Shown here: positions 33,041-41,068 of the stretch, in pieces
How the letters are laid out: the number at the start of each line of letters is the position of its first letter
Position numbering within the stretch: the stretch's first letter is position 1
Assembly: GCA_963795055.1 (NCBI GenBank)
Contig: CAWCGJ010000004.1
Coordinates: 1 to 64,000 of the forward strand
DNA from: JASHPR01 sp963795055
GTDB lineage: Bacteria > Actinomycetota > Actinomycetes > Streptosporangiales > Streptosporangiaceae
Length of the DNA stretch: 64,000 nt
Direction: 5' to 3'
Position numbers and translations under genes: made by a program
The notes under the pieces: model-generated
What the model saw: only the letters and a program-made list of their open reading frames with translations
Told to the model about the DNA's origin: nothing
Databases searched by the model: none

Positions 33041-33862
33041 TTACGCTCGCCGGGCATGACGCTCGGTGGTAGCTGTCACCGGGGCCGACGCAGCCCCCGG
33101 TCCCGCAAGATCGATGAGACGCTCGATGCAGGATCCGAAGATGTCATCCTGGCTGCGGGGCGGGCCGGCGGCCGCGAGGGCCGCGGCGAGATTGGGGTAG
33201 CGACCGCTGGCCGCTGCGCGGGCGAGTGCCTGGATCTGCGCGGCGTTCTGCTGCGCCGTGCTGGCCGCGCCTGGCCGCTCAGCGGGGAGGGCTTGCATCG
33301 CGCCGTACATGGTGGCGAAGCCGCTGATCATGGCGATGACTTCCAGCTTGCCTCCGGTACCGAGCCCGGAGCCTGTCAGCAGCCCGAGGAAATAGTCCAG
33401 GTAGCGCAGTCCGTTGGGACCCGGCGGCACTGGGCGTTGCATCAGCCCGGCCAGCCACGGGTGCCGCCGCGCGACCTCCCGGGCTTGCCCGGCCAGGTCC
33501 GCGATGGCCGCGCGCGGGTCCGGGGCGGCCGTGGCGGGGTAGGCGTACTCGCCGGCGAGCTGGTCGGTCATCAGCTGGGCCAGTTGTTCCTTGGCGGGCA
33601 CATAGTTATACAGCGACATGACGGCGATGCCCAGCTCGCCGGCGACCCGGCGCATGGTGACCGCCTCCAGGCCCTCGGCATCAGCGATCCGCACGGCGAT
33701 CGTCGCGATGGCGGCGCGGTCGTGCCGCGGCCTGGGCCCCCGGGTCCCGCGCTCAGGAAGGTCCCAGATCGATGCTTGCGTGCCCTGCGTCTTACCGGCA
33801 CGAGCCGGGTGGCCACCGAGCTGGCGGGCAGCACCGGCAGGGGGGTCACCGGTCGATGTCAT
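33041..33862 (-). CDS. TetR family transcriptional regulator
   Basis: A 273-residue regulator from ATG 33862 (a GTG directly before it is also possible). Residues 1-50 are a Pro/Gly-rich tail; the helix-turn-helix is AVTMRRVAGELGIAVMSLYNYVPAKEQLAQLM, the form that goes with the TetR_C_1/TetR_C-type ligand domain. The C-terminal part (HPWLAGLMQRPVPPGPNGLRYLDYFLGLL) fits this class. It is divergent from an SRPBCC gene; a long inverted repeat with two CGTACG cores lies between and is the likely operator. Confidence 0.9.
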   Translation of the reverse strand: MTSTGDPPAGAARQLGGHPARAGKTQGTQASIWDLPERGTRGPRPRHDRAAIATIAVRIADAEGLEAVTMRRVAGELGIAVMSLYNYVPAKEQLAQLMTDQLAGEYAYPATAAPDPRAAIADLAGQAREVARRHPWLAGLMQRPVPPGPNGLRYLDYFLGLLTGSGLGTGGKLEVIAMISGFATMYGAMQALPAERPGAASTAQQNAAQIQALARAAASGRYPNLAAALAAAGPPRSQDDIFGSCIERLIDLAGPGAASAPVTATTERHARRA

Positions 33863-33884
33863 CACCAGCCACCCTACCTTTCAT

Positions 33885-33928
33885 CGTGCACCGTACGTAG
33901 TATCCTGGAAAACGGCGTACGGCGCACG
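33885..33928 (+). promoter_or_regulatory. 13-bp inverted repeat with two CGTACG cores
   Basis: CGTGCACCGTACG (33885-33897) and CGTACGGCGCACG (33916-33928) match as inverted arms in 12 of 13 positions with an 18-nt spacer. Each arm contains the self-complementary CGTACG. The site lies between the tetR start (33862) and the SRPBCC start (33989), where a TetR dimer pair would control both promoters. Confidence 0.65.
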
Positions 33929-33988
33929 TTGAAAAGCGACGGGGCCGTGGCGCGCTCGCGGCCGGTGAGACGACAGGCAGGACAGCGC

Positions 33989-34414
33989 ATGAAGACCATG
34001 TCCGCGACCATCCAGATCGACGCCCCGCCGGAAGCCGTGTGGGCGGTGCTGACTGACCTGGGCCGCTACCCCGAGTGGAACCCGCTGTTCCGCGAGGCAT
34101 CTGGACAGGTCGCCGTCGGAAACAGGATCACGCTGCGGAGCGTCCATCCGGCCAACGGCCGCCTGATGACCGTCAAGCCGAAGATCACCGTCGCCGACCC
34201 GGGTGAGGAGCTGAGGTGGGTATCCAGCCTGCCCGGCATCATCAGCGGCGAGCACCGCTTCGCGCTGACCCCAGCAGACGGCGGGACCCGGCTGGAGCAA
34301 AGCGAGACCTTCCGTGGCCTGCTGACCGCCTTTTCCGGTAAAACCTTCGCCCGAGCCGAGGCGAGCTTCCGGGCGCTGAACGAGGCCCTCAAGAAGCGGG
34401 CAGAGGGCAGCTGA
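33989..34414 (+). CDS. SRPBCC family protein (polyketide cyclase/START-like)
   Basis: A 141-residue protein: ATIQIDAPPEAVWAVLTDLGRYPEWNPLFREASGQ is the characteristic N-terminus, followed by VGNRITLRSVHPANGRLM, ELRWVSSLPGIISGEHRFAL and GTRLEQSETFRGLLTAF. These proteins carry a hydrophobic pocket. It is divergent from a TetR gene, the same arrangement as at 28122-28653. ATG 33998 is an alternative start. Downstream lies the IS1182-type insertion. Confidence 0.82.
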   Translation: MKTMSATIQIDAPPEAVWAVLTDLGRYPEWNPLFREASGQVAVGNRITLRSVHPANGRLMTVKPKITVADPGEELRWVSSLPGIISGEHRFALTPADGGTRLEQSETFRGLLTAFSGKTFARAEASFRALNEALKKRAEGS

Positions 34415-34450
34415 CACGATCTTCGCGCGCCCCAAATACCAAGCGCCAGC

Positions 34451-34553
34451 GTCTCCCGCCGGCAACCGATCGCGGGGAGACGGCACCTGGCACGCGGCAA
34501 CCATCGGCAGGTCACACCAACCGAAAATCACAGGAAGCTGTTGTCGTGCCAGG
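34451..34553 (+). terminator. Hairpin-forming region after the SRPBCC gene
   Basis: GTCTCCCGC (34451-34459) pairs with GCGGGGAGAC (34472-34481) with one bulge, and CCTGGCACG (34486-34494) pairs perfectly with CGTGCCAGG (34545-34553). The first hairpin starts 37 nt after the stop codon. No T-run follows, as is common in such G+C-rich genomes. The second repeat ends 17 nt before the insertion element. Confidence 0.4.
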
Positions 34554-34737
34554 CGCGCTCGCTAGGAGGCCACTGAACAAAGGTGGTTTGGGGCGGGAAG
34601 AGCGCCGACAATGACCGTCTGTGCGGTAGTAAGCCAGGCCCTCGCGGGCCGGCAACGTGGTCGCCCTTCCCGCCTGTTCCAGCCTGGCAGGGGTGGCGGG
34701 ATGGGGCAAGCGGGTGCGGGGGTGCCAGGGTGGTGCG

Positions 34738-36338
34738 TCAGGCCAGCACCCATGCCCCGTTGCGGTGGTCTAGGCCGCGGTTGATGAGGTTGCGCAGGTT
34801 GAGGGCGGCGGTGCGGCTCTTGAGCCAGGCGTTGTTTTTGGCGGTGCCCAGATAGCGGAGTTTGAGGCGCCGGCCGCCGCGGCTGGCGACCTGGCAGATC
34901 ACGCGTTCCACATTGGGGCGGTATTTCTTGTAGTCCTCCCGCAGGGCGGGCTGGGCAGCCCAGCTGGCGCGTGCGGCCCGCAAGATCGCGTCGTGGGGAT
35001 GCAGGCGCAAGGTCCGCCCTTCTTTGGCGGCAGTGCACCGGGCGCGCAGCGGGCAGGCGCGGCAGGCGGCGCCGAAGATGACGCTGCGGCGGGCGGTGAT
35101 AGGCCGGGTGACGCCGGCCGGGCAGGTGGCGGTCCCGGCGCCTTCATCAACGGTGAAGTCATCGACGGTGAACCCGCCCTCCACCGCCGGCTGGAGCGGC
35201 CCGGGCTTGATCACCGCGGTATGCCCGGCCTGGCTGATCGCCGCGCGCAGGTCCCCGGTGCCGTAGGCCGAATCGCCATACCACTCACACCCCGGGCCGC
35301 CGGCGGCAGCCTGGCCGGCCAGGAACTGGCCAGCGACCGAAGCGTCGCTGTTGTCTTCCCCTGCGGCCTTGGTGAGCTGCTCACCGGTGATGATCCCGGT
35401 CTGCGGGCAGGCCACCACGTGGGCGCGGTACCCGTCGCGGCGGTTCTCCGGGGACTTGCGGGTATGGCGGGCCTCGGGATCATGCACCGAGATCACCCGG
35501 TCTCCGGCGACCCGCCGGGCGATCCGCCACCGCCCATCGGTCCCGTCGCTGCCCTCCGCGGGCTCGACATCCTGCCCCGCGACCAGCGCCAGCAGACCCA
35601 CCGCGGAGGCGGCCCGCTCCTCAAGCTCCCGGTCCTTCAGCGCCGCGACCAGCGCGTTCGCGTCGGTCACCAGAGCCGATACCAGCGCGTCCTTGGCGGC
35701 CGGGTCGTCCCAGTCGATCCGCGGCTTGCCCGGCGCCGAGTAATCATGCCCGGTGCACACCCCGGCGATCATCTCCGCGGCGCCGGGCACCTCCCGCCCC
35801 ACGCGGCGGACCGCGGCGACCAGCTGGGTGATGGTGTCCTGGGTAGCCACCGCATCGGCCAGGATGGTCGAGTCCACCGCCCGCCGCCGCCGGCCCGCCA
35901 GCACCCCCGTCTGCCCGATGACCGTCCTGACCGCATCACTGATCCGGTACGGGCGCTCTGACCTGGCGATCCGCCGCCGCCAGTACACCAGCGTCGAGGG
36001 ATCGAACCCGCCATGATCCAGCGGGAACCCGCACGCCGCCTTCCACCGCAGATCACACCGCGCCGCCTCGGCGGCCTCCGCGTCGGAGTAATCGTGCAGC
36101 ACCTGCAGCACCATCACCGACGCCATCACGCTCGCCGGCACCGACGGCCGGCCCTTCCCGACGGGAACAAGTCCGCGAAGTCCTCATCGGTAAACAGCTC
36201 ACCGCGGCGGGCGGCCAAGAACGCGAACATGCTGCCCCCGGGCACCAAGTGCCCCACCAGCGCCTGCGCGTCCAACAGCTGCCGGCCGGCCTGCTCTCTG
36301 CCCTGCATGTAAAGATCATCCCAGGTGATCGAACACAC
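34738..36338 (-). pseudogene. IS1182 family DDE transposase, one frameshift
   Basis: The main frame (34738-36141) encodes MASVMVLQVLHDYSDAEAAEAARCDLRWKAACG.., GGFDPSTLVYWRRRIA, RRRAVDSTILADAVATQDT (first catalytic Asp), CEWYGDSAYGTGDLRAA (second Asp), CRACPLRARCTAAKEGRTL (zinc-like cysteines) and EDYKKYRPNVERVICQVASRGGRR (Glu region). The N-terminal 60 residues (YMQGREQAGRQLLDAQALVGHLVPG..FADLFPSGR) lie in another frame, 36158-36338. One G missing in the AGGGCC run near 36158 separates the two; restoring it gives RGRPSVPASVMASV. The enzyme is complete apart from this shift. Confidence 0.85.
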
Positions 36339-36352
36339 TGCCGGCAGAAACG

Positions 36353-36392
36353 CTAGAGCAAGCCCCCATTATCTAGAGCAAGCCCCCATTAT
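36353..36392 (+). repeat. Perfect 20-bp tandem duplication at the right end of the insertion sequence
   Basis: A 20-bp unit (CTAGAGCAAG followed by CCCCCATTAT) occurs at 36353-36372 and again, without gap, at 36373-36392. The second copy runs into the right terminal inverted repeat, so the end-proximal C5-ATTAT segment exists twice. It may be a transposase binding-site duplication. Confidence 0.85.
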
Positions 36393-36397
36393 TCAGT

Positions 36398-36413
36398 GCG
36401 CTCCTAGGAGCGC
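36398..36413. other. 16-bp palindrome at the insertion target
   Basis: GCGCTCCTAGGAGCGC is a perfect palindrome. Its first base is the last base of the element, and it contains the TAG stop codon of the neighbouring tetR gene. A near copy flanks the other end of the element (34555-34568), consistent with a target duplication that has since changed by one base. Confidence 0.6.
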
Positions 36414-37051
36414 GTCAGGCGCCGGGAGCGGTCGGCGGCGAAGCTGGCCGCCCCGAGGTTGACCGCGCCGAGCAGAAAGTCGACGAGCTGCTCGGCATAC
36501 CGGGCGGCGTCCGCGCGCAGCGTCTCGCGCAGCTGTCTGGGCGTGGTCTGGACATGGGTCGTCGCCCCGCCGACCAGGGTGTCCAGCAGCAGGGTGATGG
36601 AGGTGCCCTCGGGGATCTCGCCCCGGCGGATGCCGCGGCGGACGATGCCGCGGGCCGCCCGGACCTGGGACGTGCGCAGCGCGCCGAGCTGGTCGGCGAG
36701 GCCGGGGATCAGGTCACCCTCCAGCCCGAGGCGCAAGGCGGCGCGGCCGGCGTCGCCGAGGTACAGGTCGAGGATCTGGCGGGCCAGCCTGATGAGATCC
36801 TCGCGCAGCGAGCCTGTGTCCACGTCGTCGATGATCCCCACCCGCAGCCGCAGCGCCTCGACCAGCAGGGCTTCCTTGGTCGGCCAGCGCAGGTAGATGG
36901 AGGCCTTGCCGACGCTGGCCCGCTTGGCCACCGCCTCGACGCTGAAGCCGGCCCAGCCCGACTCGCTGAACAGGGTGATCGCGGCGTCCGCGACGCGGCG
37001 GTCGACGTCGGGGTCGCGGGGACGGCCAGCCTGCGCCGGGCTGGTCGTCAC
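36404..37051 (-). CDS. TetR family transcriptional regulator
   Basis: About 215 residues from GTG 37051, which has GGGAGG upstream; the frame is open to 37213 but the upstream part is unlike a protein start. The helix-turn-helix is FSVEAVAKRASVGKASIYLRWPTKEALLVEAL, with RPRDPDVDRRVADAAITLFSESGWAG before it. The C-terminal domain has a TetR_C_16-like helical layout with HVQTTPRQLRETLRADAARYAEQLVDFLLGAV. The gene ends within the palindrome next to the insertion sequence, which lies immediately downstream and leaves the coding region intact. Confidence 0.9.
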   Translation of the reverse strand: MTTSPAQAGRPRDPDVDRRVADAAITLFSESGWAGFSVEAVAKRASVGKASIYLRWPTKEALLVEALRLRVGIIDDVDTGSLREDLIRLARQILDLYLGDAGRAALRLGLEGDLIPGLADQLGALRTSQVRAARGIVRRGIRRGEIPEGTSITLLLDTLVGGATTHVQTTPRQLRETLRADAARYAEQLVDFLLGAVNLGAASFAADRSRRLTRS

Positions 37052-37109
37052 GCTCGCCACCTCCCTGCCGGTCCCCGGGCCGGATCTCCCGATCATGCTC
37101 AGGGTACGC

Positions 37110-37270
37110 GGGGAGGAGGGAAAAGGTTCAGTATGCCGCCTTATGGCGTGGGTCCCTTGCGGCGTCCGGGACCCGGTACGAGATGCTGGTCCCTGCACTG
37201 ACCCCTTTTTCATCCGTCGACCTCGCGCTCACCGCACGCGGACCGTTATGGGGAGGATGGAAAAGGCTCA
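37110..37270. promoter_or_regulatory. Repeated GGAGGA-GGAAAAGG elements between tetR and DksA-like gene
   Basis: A 21-bp word starting GGGGAGGA occurs at 37110-37130 and 37250-37270 with 19 matches and exactly 140 bp between copies. A shortened inverted copy (GACCCCTTTTTCATCC) lies at 37199-37214. A separate inverted repeat, GGGTCCC at 37150-37156 and GGGACCC at 37168-37174, is in between. The region separates a TetR gene from the divergent DksA-like gene and is probably the control region of both. Confidence 0.5.
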
Positions 37271-37294
37271 CTGTCGCGGGCGGATGGAGAGCTG

Positions 37295-37630
37295 ATGGAC
37301 GAGAACCGGGCACGATCGCTGCTGCAGGCCGAGCGAGCCGAGGTGCAGAGCCTGCTCGCGACGACCGAGGAGTCCGGGCAGGAAGACCGGGAGGCCGAGG
37401 ACGAGCGGGGAGCCGACGTCGACGACCCGGCCGCGTCGCTGACCGCCGAGGGCATAGACGACGCCGTCGCGGAGAGCCTGCGCGACCGGCTGGACGCGAT
37501 CGACCGCGCGCTGCGGCGGCTGGACGAGGGCACCTACGGCCGCTCGGTCCGCAGCGGCGTGCCGATCCCGGACGAGCGCCTGGAGGCCGACCCCGCGGCC
37601 GAGCTCACCGTGGAGGAGGCGCGCGGATAG
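37295..37630 (+). CDS. DksA/TraR-like protein without zinc-finger cysteines
   Basis: A 111-residue protein. An N-terminal coiled-coil hairpin (RARSLLQAERAEVQSLLATTEES ... LRDRLDAIDRALRRLDEG) leads into TYGRSVRSGVPIPDERLEADPAAELTVEEA. This is the DksA/TraR C-terminal pattern G-x-YG-x-C-x-x-CG-x-x-I-x-x-x-RL-x-A-P, but every zinc cysteine is replaced (YGRS, RSG, ELTVE). Many actinobacteria have such cysteine-free relatives. RNA polymerase secondary-channel binding is possible but not shown. The ATG has GGAGAG upstream. Confidence 0.8.
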   Translation: MDENRARSLLQAERAEVQSLLATTEESGQEDREAEDERGADVDDPAASLTAEGIDDAVAESLRDRLDAIDRALRRLDEGTYGRSVRSGVPIPDERLEADPAAELTVEEARG

Positions 37631-37666
37631 TCCGTGGTCTCCGGGGTGGCACCGGGAAGCACCGGG

Positions 37667-38140
37667 ATGTTCAACCACGAGCCGCCGGGATACCAGTGTC
37701 CGTTCTGCGCCCTGCTCGAGGGCGGACAGACCACCCGGCCTGCCCAGGACGACATCGTGACCAGGCGCGAGCGGGCCACGGCCCTGATCGCATCGTCCTG
37801 GTGGCCGCGCAATCCCGGGCACGTCCTGGTGGTGCCGAACGCCCACTACGAGAACCTGTACGACCTGCCCGGCGAGTACGCGTATCCGGTGCACGATCTC
37901 AGCCGCGAGATCGCGATCGCGCTGCGCGGCGCGTACGGATGCGACGGGGTCTCCACCCGCCAGCACAACGGGCCCGCCGGCGATCAGACCGTGTGGCACT
38001 ACCACATTCACGTCTTCCCGCGCTACGAGGACGACCATCTCTACGGGAGCGTGCCGGCCCTGGCGCCGCCAGAGCAGCGGCGCGCGTACGCCGACCGGCT
38101 GCGCACCTGGCTGGCCGGCCGCGCGGACGGTGCTGGCTGA
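37667..38140 (+). CDS. HIT family nucleotide-binding hydrolase
   Basis: About 157 residues from ATG 37667; a GTG at 37634 four bases after the previous stop is an alternative that would extend the N-terminus by 11 residues. CPFCALLEGG starts the domain, RNPGHVLVVPNAHYENLYDL follows, and WHYHIHVFPRYEDD is the histidine triad (HxHxHxxPR). Such proteins cleave nucleotidyl bonds, for example AppppA or AMP-lysine. It follows the DksA-like gene closely and is probably cotranscribed. Confidence 0.9.
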   Translation: MFNHEPPGYQCPFCALLEGGQTTRPAQDDIVTRRERATALIASSWWPRNPGHVLVVPNAHYENLYDLPGEYAYPVHDLSREIAIALRGAYGCDGVSTRQHNGPAGDQTVWHYHIHVFPRYEDDHLYGSVPALAPPEQRRAYADRLRTWLAGRADGAG

Positions 38141-38271
38141 CCGGGCCAGCTGAGCTGGCCGGGCTGACCGGGGCGGCTGAGCGGGCCGGCTGGCCGGGCT
38201 GGCTGGCCGGCGCAGGCCCGGCCGCGGCGATATTCGGGTGCGGGCCGCGGGGCCGGCCCTACCGTGGCAGG

Positions 38272-39279
38272 GTGCTGACCCCGCCGGACGGACTGTCCGA
38301 GGGCGTGCTGAAGTCCGCGCTGGCCCGCGGCTGGGACGCCGACATGTCTTCCCTGGCCTACCGGGCGGTCGGCTTCGGCAGCCACCACTGGGAAGCCGTC
38401 GACACCGCCGGCGCTCGCTGGTTCGTTACCGTCGATGAGCTCCAGACCAAGCAGCGCTCGCTGGATGAGCCGCTGGCGGCGGCGTTCGGCCGGCTGCGCG
38501 CGTCCCTGTCCGCCGCCCGGGACCTGCGGGACTGCGGCGCCGCGTTCGTCGTGGCGCCGGTGCCCGCCCGGGACGTCGAGCCGCTGGTCCGGCTGAACGA
38601 CCGGCTCACCGTGGCGCTCTACCCGTTCGTCGACGGGCAGAGCTTCACCTGGGGCGAGTTCAGCACGCCCGCGCAGCGCCGCGGCATGCTCGATCTCATC
38701 GTGGCCGTGCACACGGCCCCGGCCGCGGCGCGCAGACACGCCGGGCGGGATGACTTCGCGATCCTGCATCGTGACGAGCTGGAACTGGCGCTCGGCTCCG
38801 GCCGCGATGCCGCGGACGCGCCGGACGGCGGCCCTTACGCGCGCCCCGCCGCGCGCCTGCTGGCCGAGGGCGCGGCCGGCGTCCGCCGGATGCTCGCCCG
38901 CTACGACGAGCTCGCCGCGGCGGCCCGCTCCCGGTCCTCAGGCCTGGTGCTCACCCACGGGGAACCGCACCCGGGCAACACCATGCTTTCCGCCTCCGGC
39001 TGGGTGCTCATCGACTGGGACACGGCCCTGGTGGCCCCGCCGGAGCGGGACCTGTGGAGCCTCGATCCCGGCGACGGGTCCGTGCTGCGCGGCTACGCCG
39101 AGGCGACCGGCGTGACGCCGCGGCGGTCGCTGCTCGAGCTCTACCGCATCGGGTGGGACCTCGCCGACATCGCGGTCACCGTCAGCCGGTTCCGCGGGCC
39201 CCACCCGGGAAACCAGGATGACGAGAAGTCGTGGCAGATCCTGCGCTCCCTGATCGCGCAGGCGGGCGACGATGGCTGA
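38272..39279 (+). CDS. Aminoglycoside phosphotransferase-like kinase
   Basis: A 335-residue protein of the APH/choline kinase fold. HWEAVDTAGARWFVTVDE is the nucleotide-binding beta sheet with a candidate Lys equivalent, LTHGEPHPGNTMLSASGWVLIDWDTALVAPPERDLW holds the catalytic HGD-like loop (here HGE) and the metal Asp in IDWD. The catalytic Asp of HGD is replaced by Glu, which could alter activity. The start is GTG 38272. The substrate is unknown; antibiotic resistance should not be assumed. Confidence 0.8.
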   Translation: MLTPPDGLSEGVLKSALARGWDADMSSLAYRAVGFGSHHWEAVDTAGARWFVTVDELQTKQRSLDEPLAAAFGRLRASLSAARDLRDCGAAFVVAPVPARDVEPLVRLNDRLTVALYPFVDGQSFTWGEFSTPAQRRGMLDLIVAVHTAPAAARRHAGRDDFAILHRDELELALGSGRDAADAPDGGPYARPAARLLAEGAAGVRRMLARYDELAAAARSRSSGLVLTHGEPHPGNTMLSASGWVLIDWDTALVAPPERDLWSLDPGDGSVLRGYAEATGVTPRRSLLELYRIGWDLADIAVTVSRFRGPHPGNQDDEKSWQILRSLIAQAGDDG

Positions 39280-39291
39280 CGGGAGCGTGCG

Positions 39292-40122
39292 ATGCGGGTA
39301 CTGATCTCGGTCGACATGGAGGGCGCAGCGGGCGTGGTGGACAGAGATGACGTCAGGCCGGGGGAGGGCGCGTACGAGCACAACCGCGGGCTGCTCACGG
39401 CGGAGGCCAACGCCGCGGTCCGCGGCGTGTACGCCAGCGAGCCGGGAGCGCAGGTGCTGGTCACCGAGGCCCACGGGCCGTTCAGGAACCTGGTGCCCGA
39501 GCAGCTGGACCGCCGGGCCGAACTGCTGCGCGGCAAGCCCAAGCCCGACGGGATGCTGGCCGGGCTCGGCGACGGCGTGGACGCGGCGCTGTTCATCGGG
39601 TACCACGGCAAGGCCGGCACCCCGCGCTCGGTGCTGGCCCACACCATCCACGGGGGAGTGGTCGCCGACGTGCGCTGTGACGGGCGCTCGCTCGGCGAGC
39701 TCGGCCTGAACGCGACGCTCGCGGCGCACCGCGGCGTGCCCGCGGTCCTGGTGTCCGGGGATGACTCGGTGGCTGCCGAGGCGGCCGAGGTGGCGCCGGC
39801 CATGCACACGGTGGTGGTGAAGCGGGCCCTGGGCGCCAGCGCCGCGGCGCTGCTGCATCCCGACGAGGCCTGCGAGCGGATCGAGCAGGCCGTGCCGCGC
39901 GCGCTGGCCGATCGCGAGGCCATCGCCGACGCGATGGGGTCGCTGCGCTCCGACGGCCCGGTGCGGCTGGAGGTCGACATGCTCATGCCGCACATGACCG
40001 AGCGCGCGCTGCTGGTCCCGGGCGTCGAGCGCGCCGGGGGCTGCACCCTGCGCTACACGGCGCCGGACTTCCCCACGGCCTACCAGGTCACCCAGCTCAT
40101 CATCATGCTCGGCGGCATCTAG
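39292..40122 (+). CDS. M55 family D-aminopeptidase (DppA-like)
   Basis: A 276-residue zinc peptidase. RVLISVDMEGAAGV carries Asp and Glu zinc ligands near residues 8 and 10, TEAHGPFRNL the His, FIGYHGKAG the second His, and SLGELGLNATLAA the Glu, as in Bacillus DppA. VSGDDSVAAEA is also conserved. It releases N-terminal D-amino acids from small peptides in the studied member. It follows the APH-like gene by 12 nt, with GGGAG upstream. Peptidoglycan-derived peptides are plausible substrates. Confidence 0.9.
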   Translation: MRVLISVDMEGAAGVVDRDDVRPGEGAYEHNRGLLTAEANAAVRGVYASEPGAQVLVTEAHGPFRNLVPEQLDRRAELLRGKPKPDGMLAGLGDGVDAALFIGYHGKAGTPRSVLAHTIHGGVVADVRCDGRSLGELGLNATLAAHRGVPAVLVSGDDSVAAEAAEVAPAMHTVVVKRALGASAAALLHPDEACERIEQAVPRALADREAIADAMGSLRSDGPVRLEVDMLMPHMTERALLVPGVERAGGCTLRYTAPDFPTAYQVTQLIIMLGGI

Positions 40123-40301
40123 ACACCCACCGTCGTAAGGCTGTCGTGGCTCAAGGTGATGAGGGTCGCTGGCCACGGCCGGGAAGCGGCCGCTAGGGTC
40201 TTCCGTCTGGCTAGGCTGGCGATCCGGGGCGGCGAGGCCGCGTCGGCAACCTGGGGCCCGGCGCTGGCCGTGCGGGCGCGTGAGTGCTACGTTCCGGCGC
40301 T

Positions 40302-41054
40302 ATGGCAGCCAAGGTCGCGATCGTCACCGGCGGCGGTACGGGCATCGGCCGGGCCTCGGCCCTGGCCCTCGGGCGCGACGGCTACTCGGTGGTGATCGCC
40401 GGCCGGCGGCCGGGCCCGCTGGAGCAGACCACGAGCGCCGCCACCGCCGAGGGGTCGCAGCTGGTCAGCGTGGTCGCGGACGTCACCGACCCGGCGGACG
40501 TCCAGCAGCTGTTCGACCGCGCGCGGCAGCAGTTCGGCCGGGTAGACGTGCTGTTCAACAACGCGGGCCGGGCGCTGCCGCCGGTGCCGCTCGAAGACGT
40601 GCCGCTCGCCGACTGGCAGTCGGTGGTTGACGTCAACCTGACCGCGATGTTCCTGTGCACCCAGGCCGCGTTCCGGGTGATGAAGGAGCAAGATCCCCGC
40701 GGGGGCCGGATCATCAACAACGGGTCGATCTCCGCCCACTCGCCCCGGCCGCTCTCAGCGGCCTACACCGCGACCAAGCACGCGGTGACCGGCCTGACCA
40801 AGTCCACCTCGCTGGACGGCCGGGCGTACGACATCGCGTGCAGCCAGATCGACATCGGGAACGCCGCGACCGAGCTGGCCAGCATGCTCGCGGTCGGGGC
40901 CCTGCAGCCGGACGGCAGCACGCGCGGCGAGCCGATCATGGATGTGGAGCATGTGGCCGACGCGGTCGTGTACATGGCCAATCTGCCGCTGGACGCGAAT
41001 GTCCAGTTCATGACGCTGATGGCCACGAAGATGCCGTTCATCGGCCGCGGCTAG
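40302..41054 (+). CDS. SDR family oxidoreductase
   Basis: A 250-residue short-chain dehydrogenase. It has VAIVTGGGTGIGRASALAL, VLFNNAGRALPPVPLED, NNGSISAHSPRPLSAAYTATKHAVTGLTKS with Ser, Tyr and Lys of the active site, and a C-terminal VADAVVYMANLPLDANVQFMTLMATKMPFIGRG. NADP preference is suggested by AGRRPGPLE after strand two. The start is ATG 40302; an upstream alternative adds six residues. It is convergent with the tetR gene that follows. Confidence 0.9.
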   Translation: MAAKVAIVTGGGTGIGRASALALGRDGYSVVIAGRRPGPLEQTTSAATAEGSQLVSVVADVTDPADVQQLFDRARQQFGRVDVLFNNAGRALPPVPLEDVPLADWQSVVDVNLTAMFLCTQAAFRVMKEQDPRGGRIINNGSISAHSPRPLSAAYTATKHAVTGLTKSTSLDGRAYDIACSQIDIGNAATELASMLAVGALQPDGSTRGEPIMDVEHVADAVVYMANLPLDANVQFMTLMATKMPFIGRG

Positions 41055-41068
41055 GCCGCAGGGCCGGG

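Larger units (their letters stand above)
34571..36398 (-). mobile_element. IS1182-type insertion sequence
   Basis: The element is bounded by imperfect terminal inverted repeats: CACTGAACAAAGGTGG at 34571-34586 and, reversed, CACTGAATAATGGGGG at 36398-36383 (13 of 16 identical). It carries one transposase gene on the minus strand. It lies at a palindromic target: GCGCTCCTAGGAGCGC at 36398-36413 on one side and the similar GCGCTCGCTAGGAG (34555-34568) on the other. IS1182-family elements are known to favour palindromes. The total length is about 1.83 kb, normal for the family. It sits between an SRPBCC gene and the 3' end of a tetR gene. Confidence 0.82.

Noticed and set aside
38272..39279. Antibiotic resistance kinase
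   Set aside because: The fold is that of APH enzymes, but the catalytic loop has HGE instead of HGD and many such genes act on other substrates.
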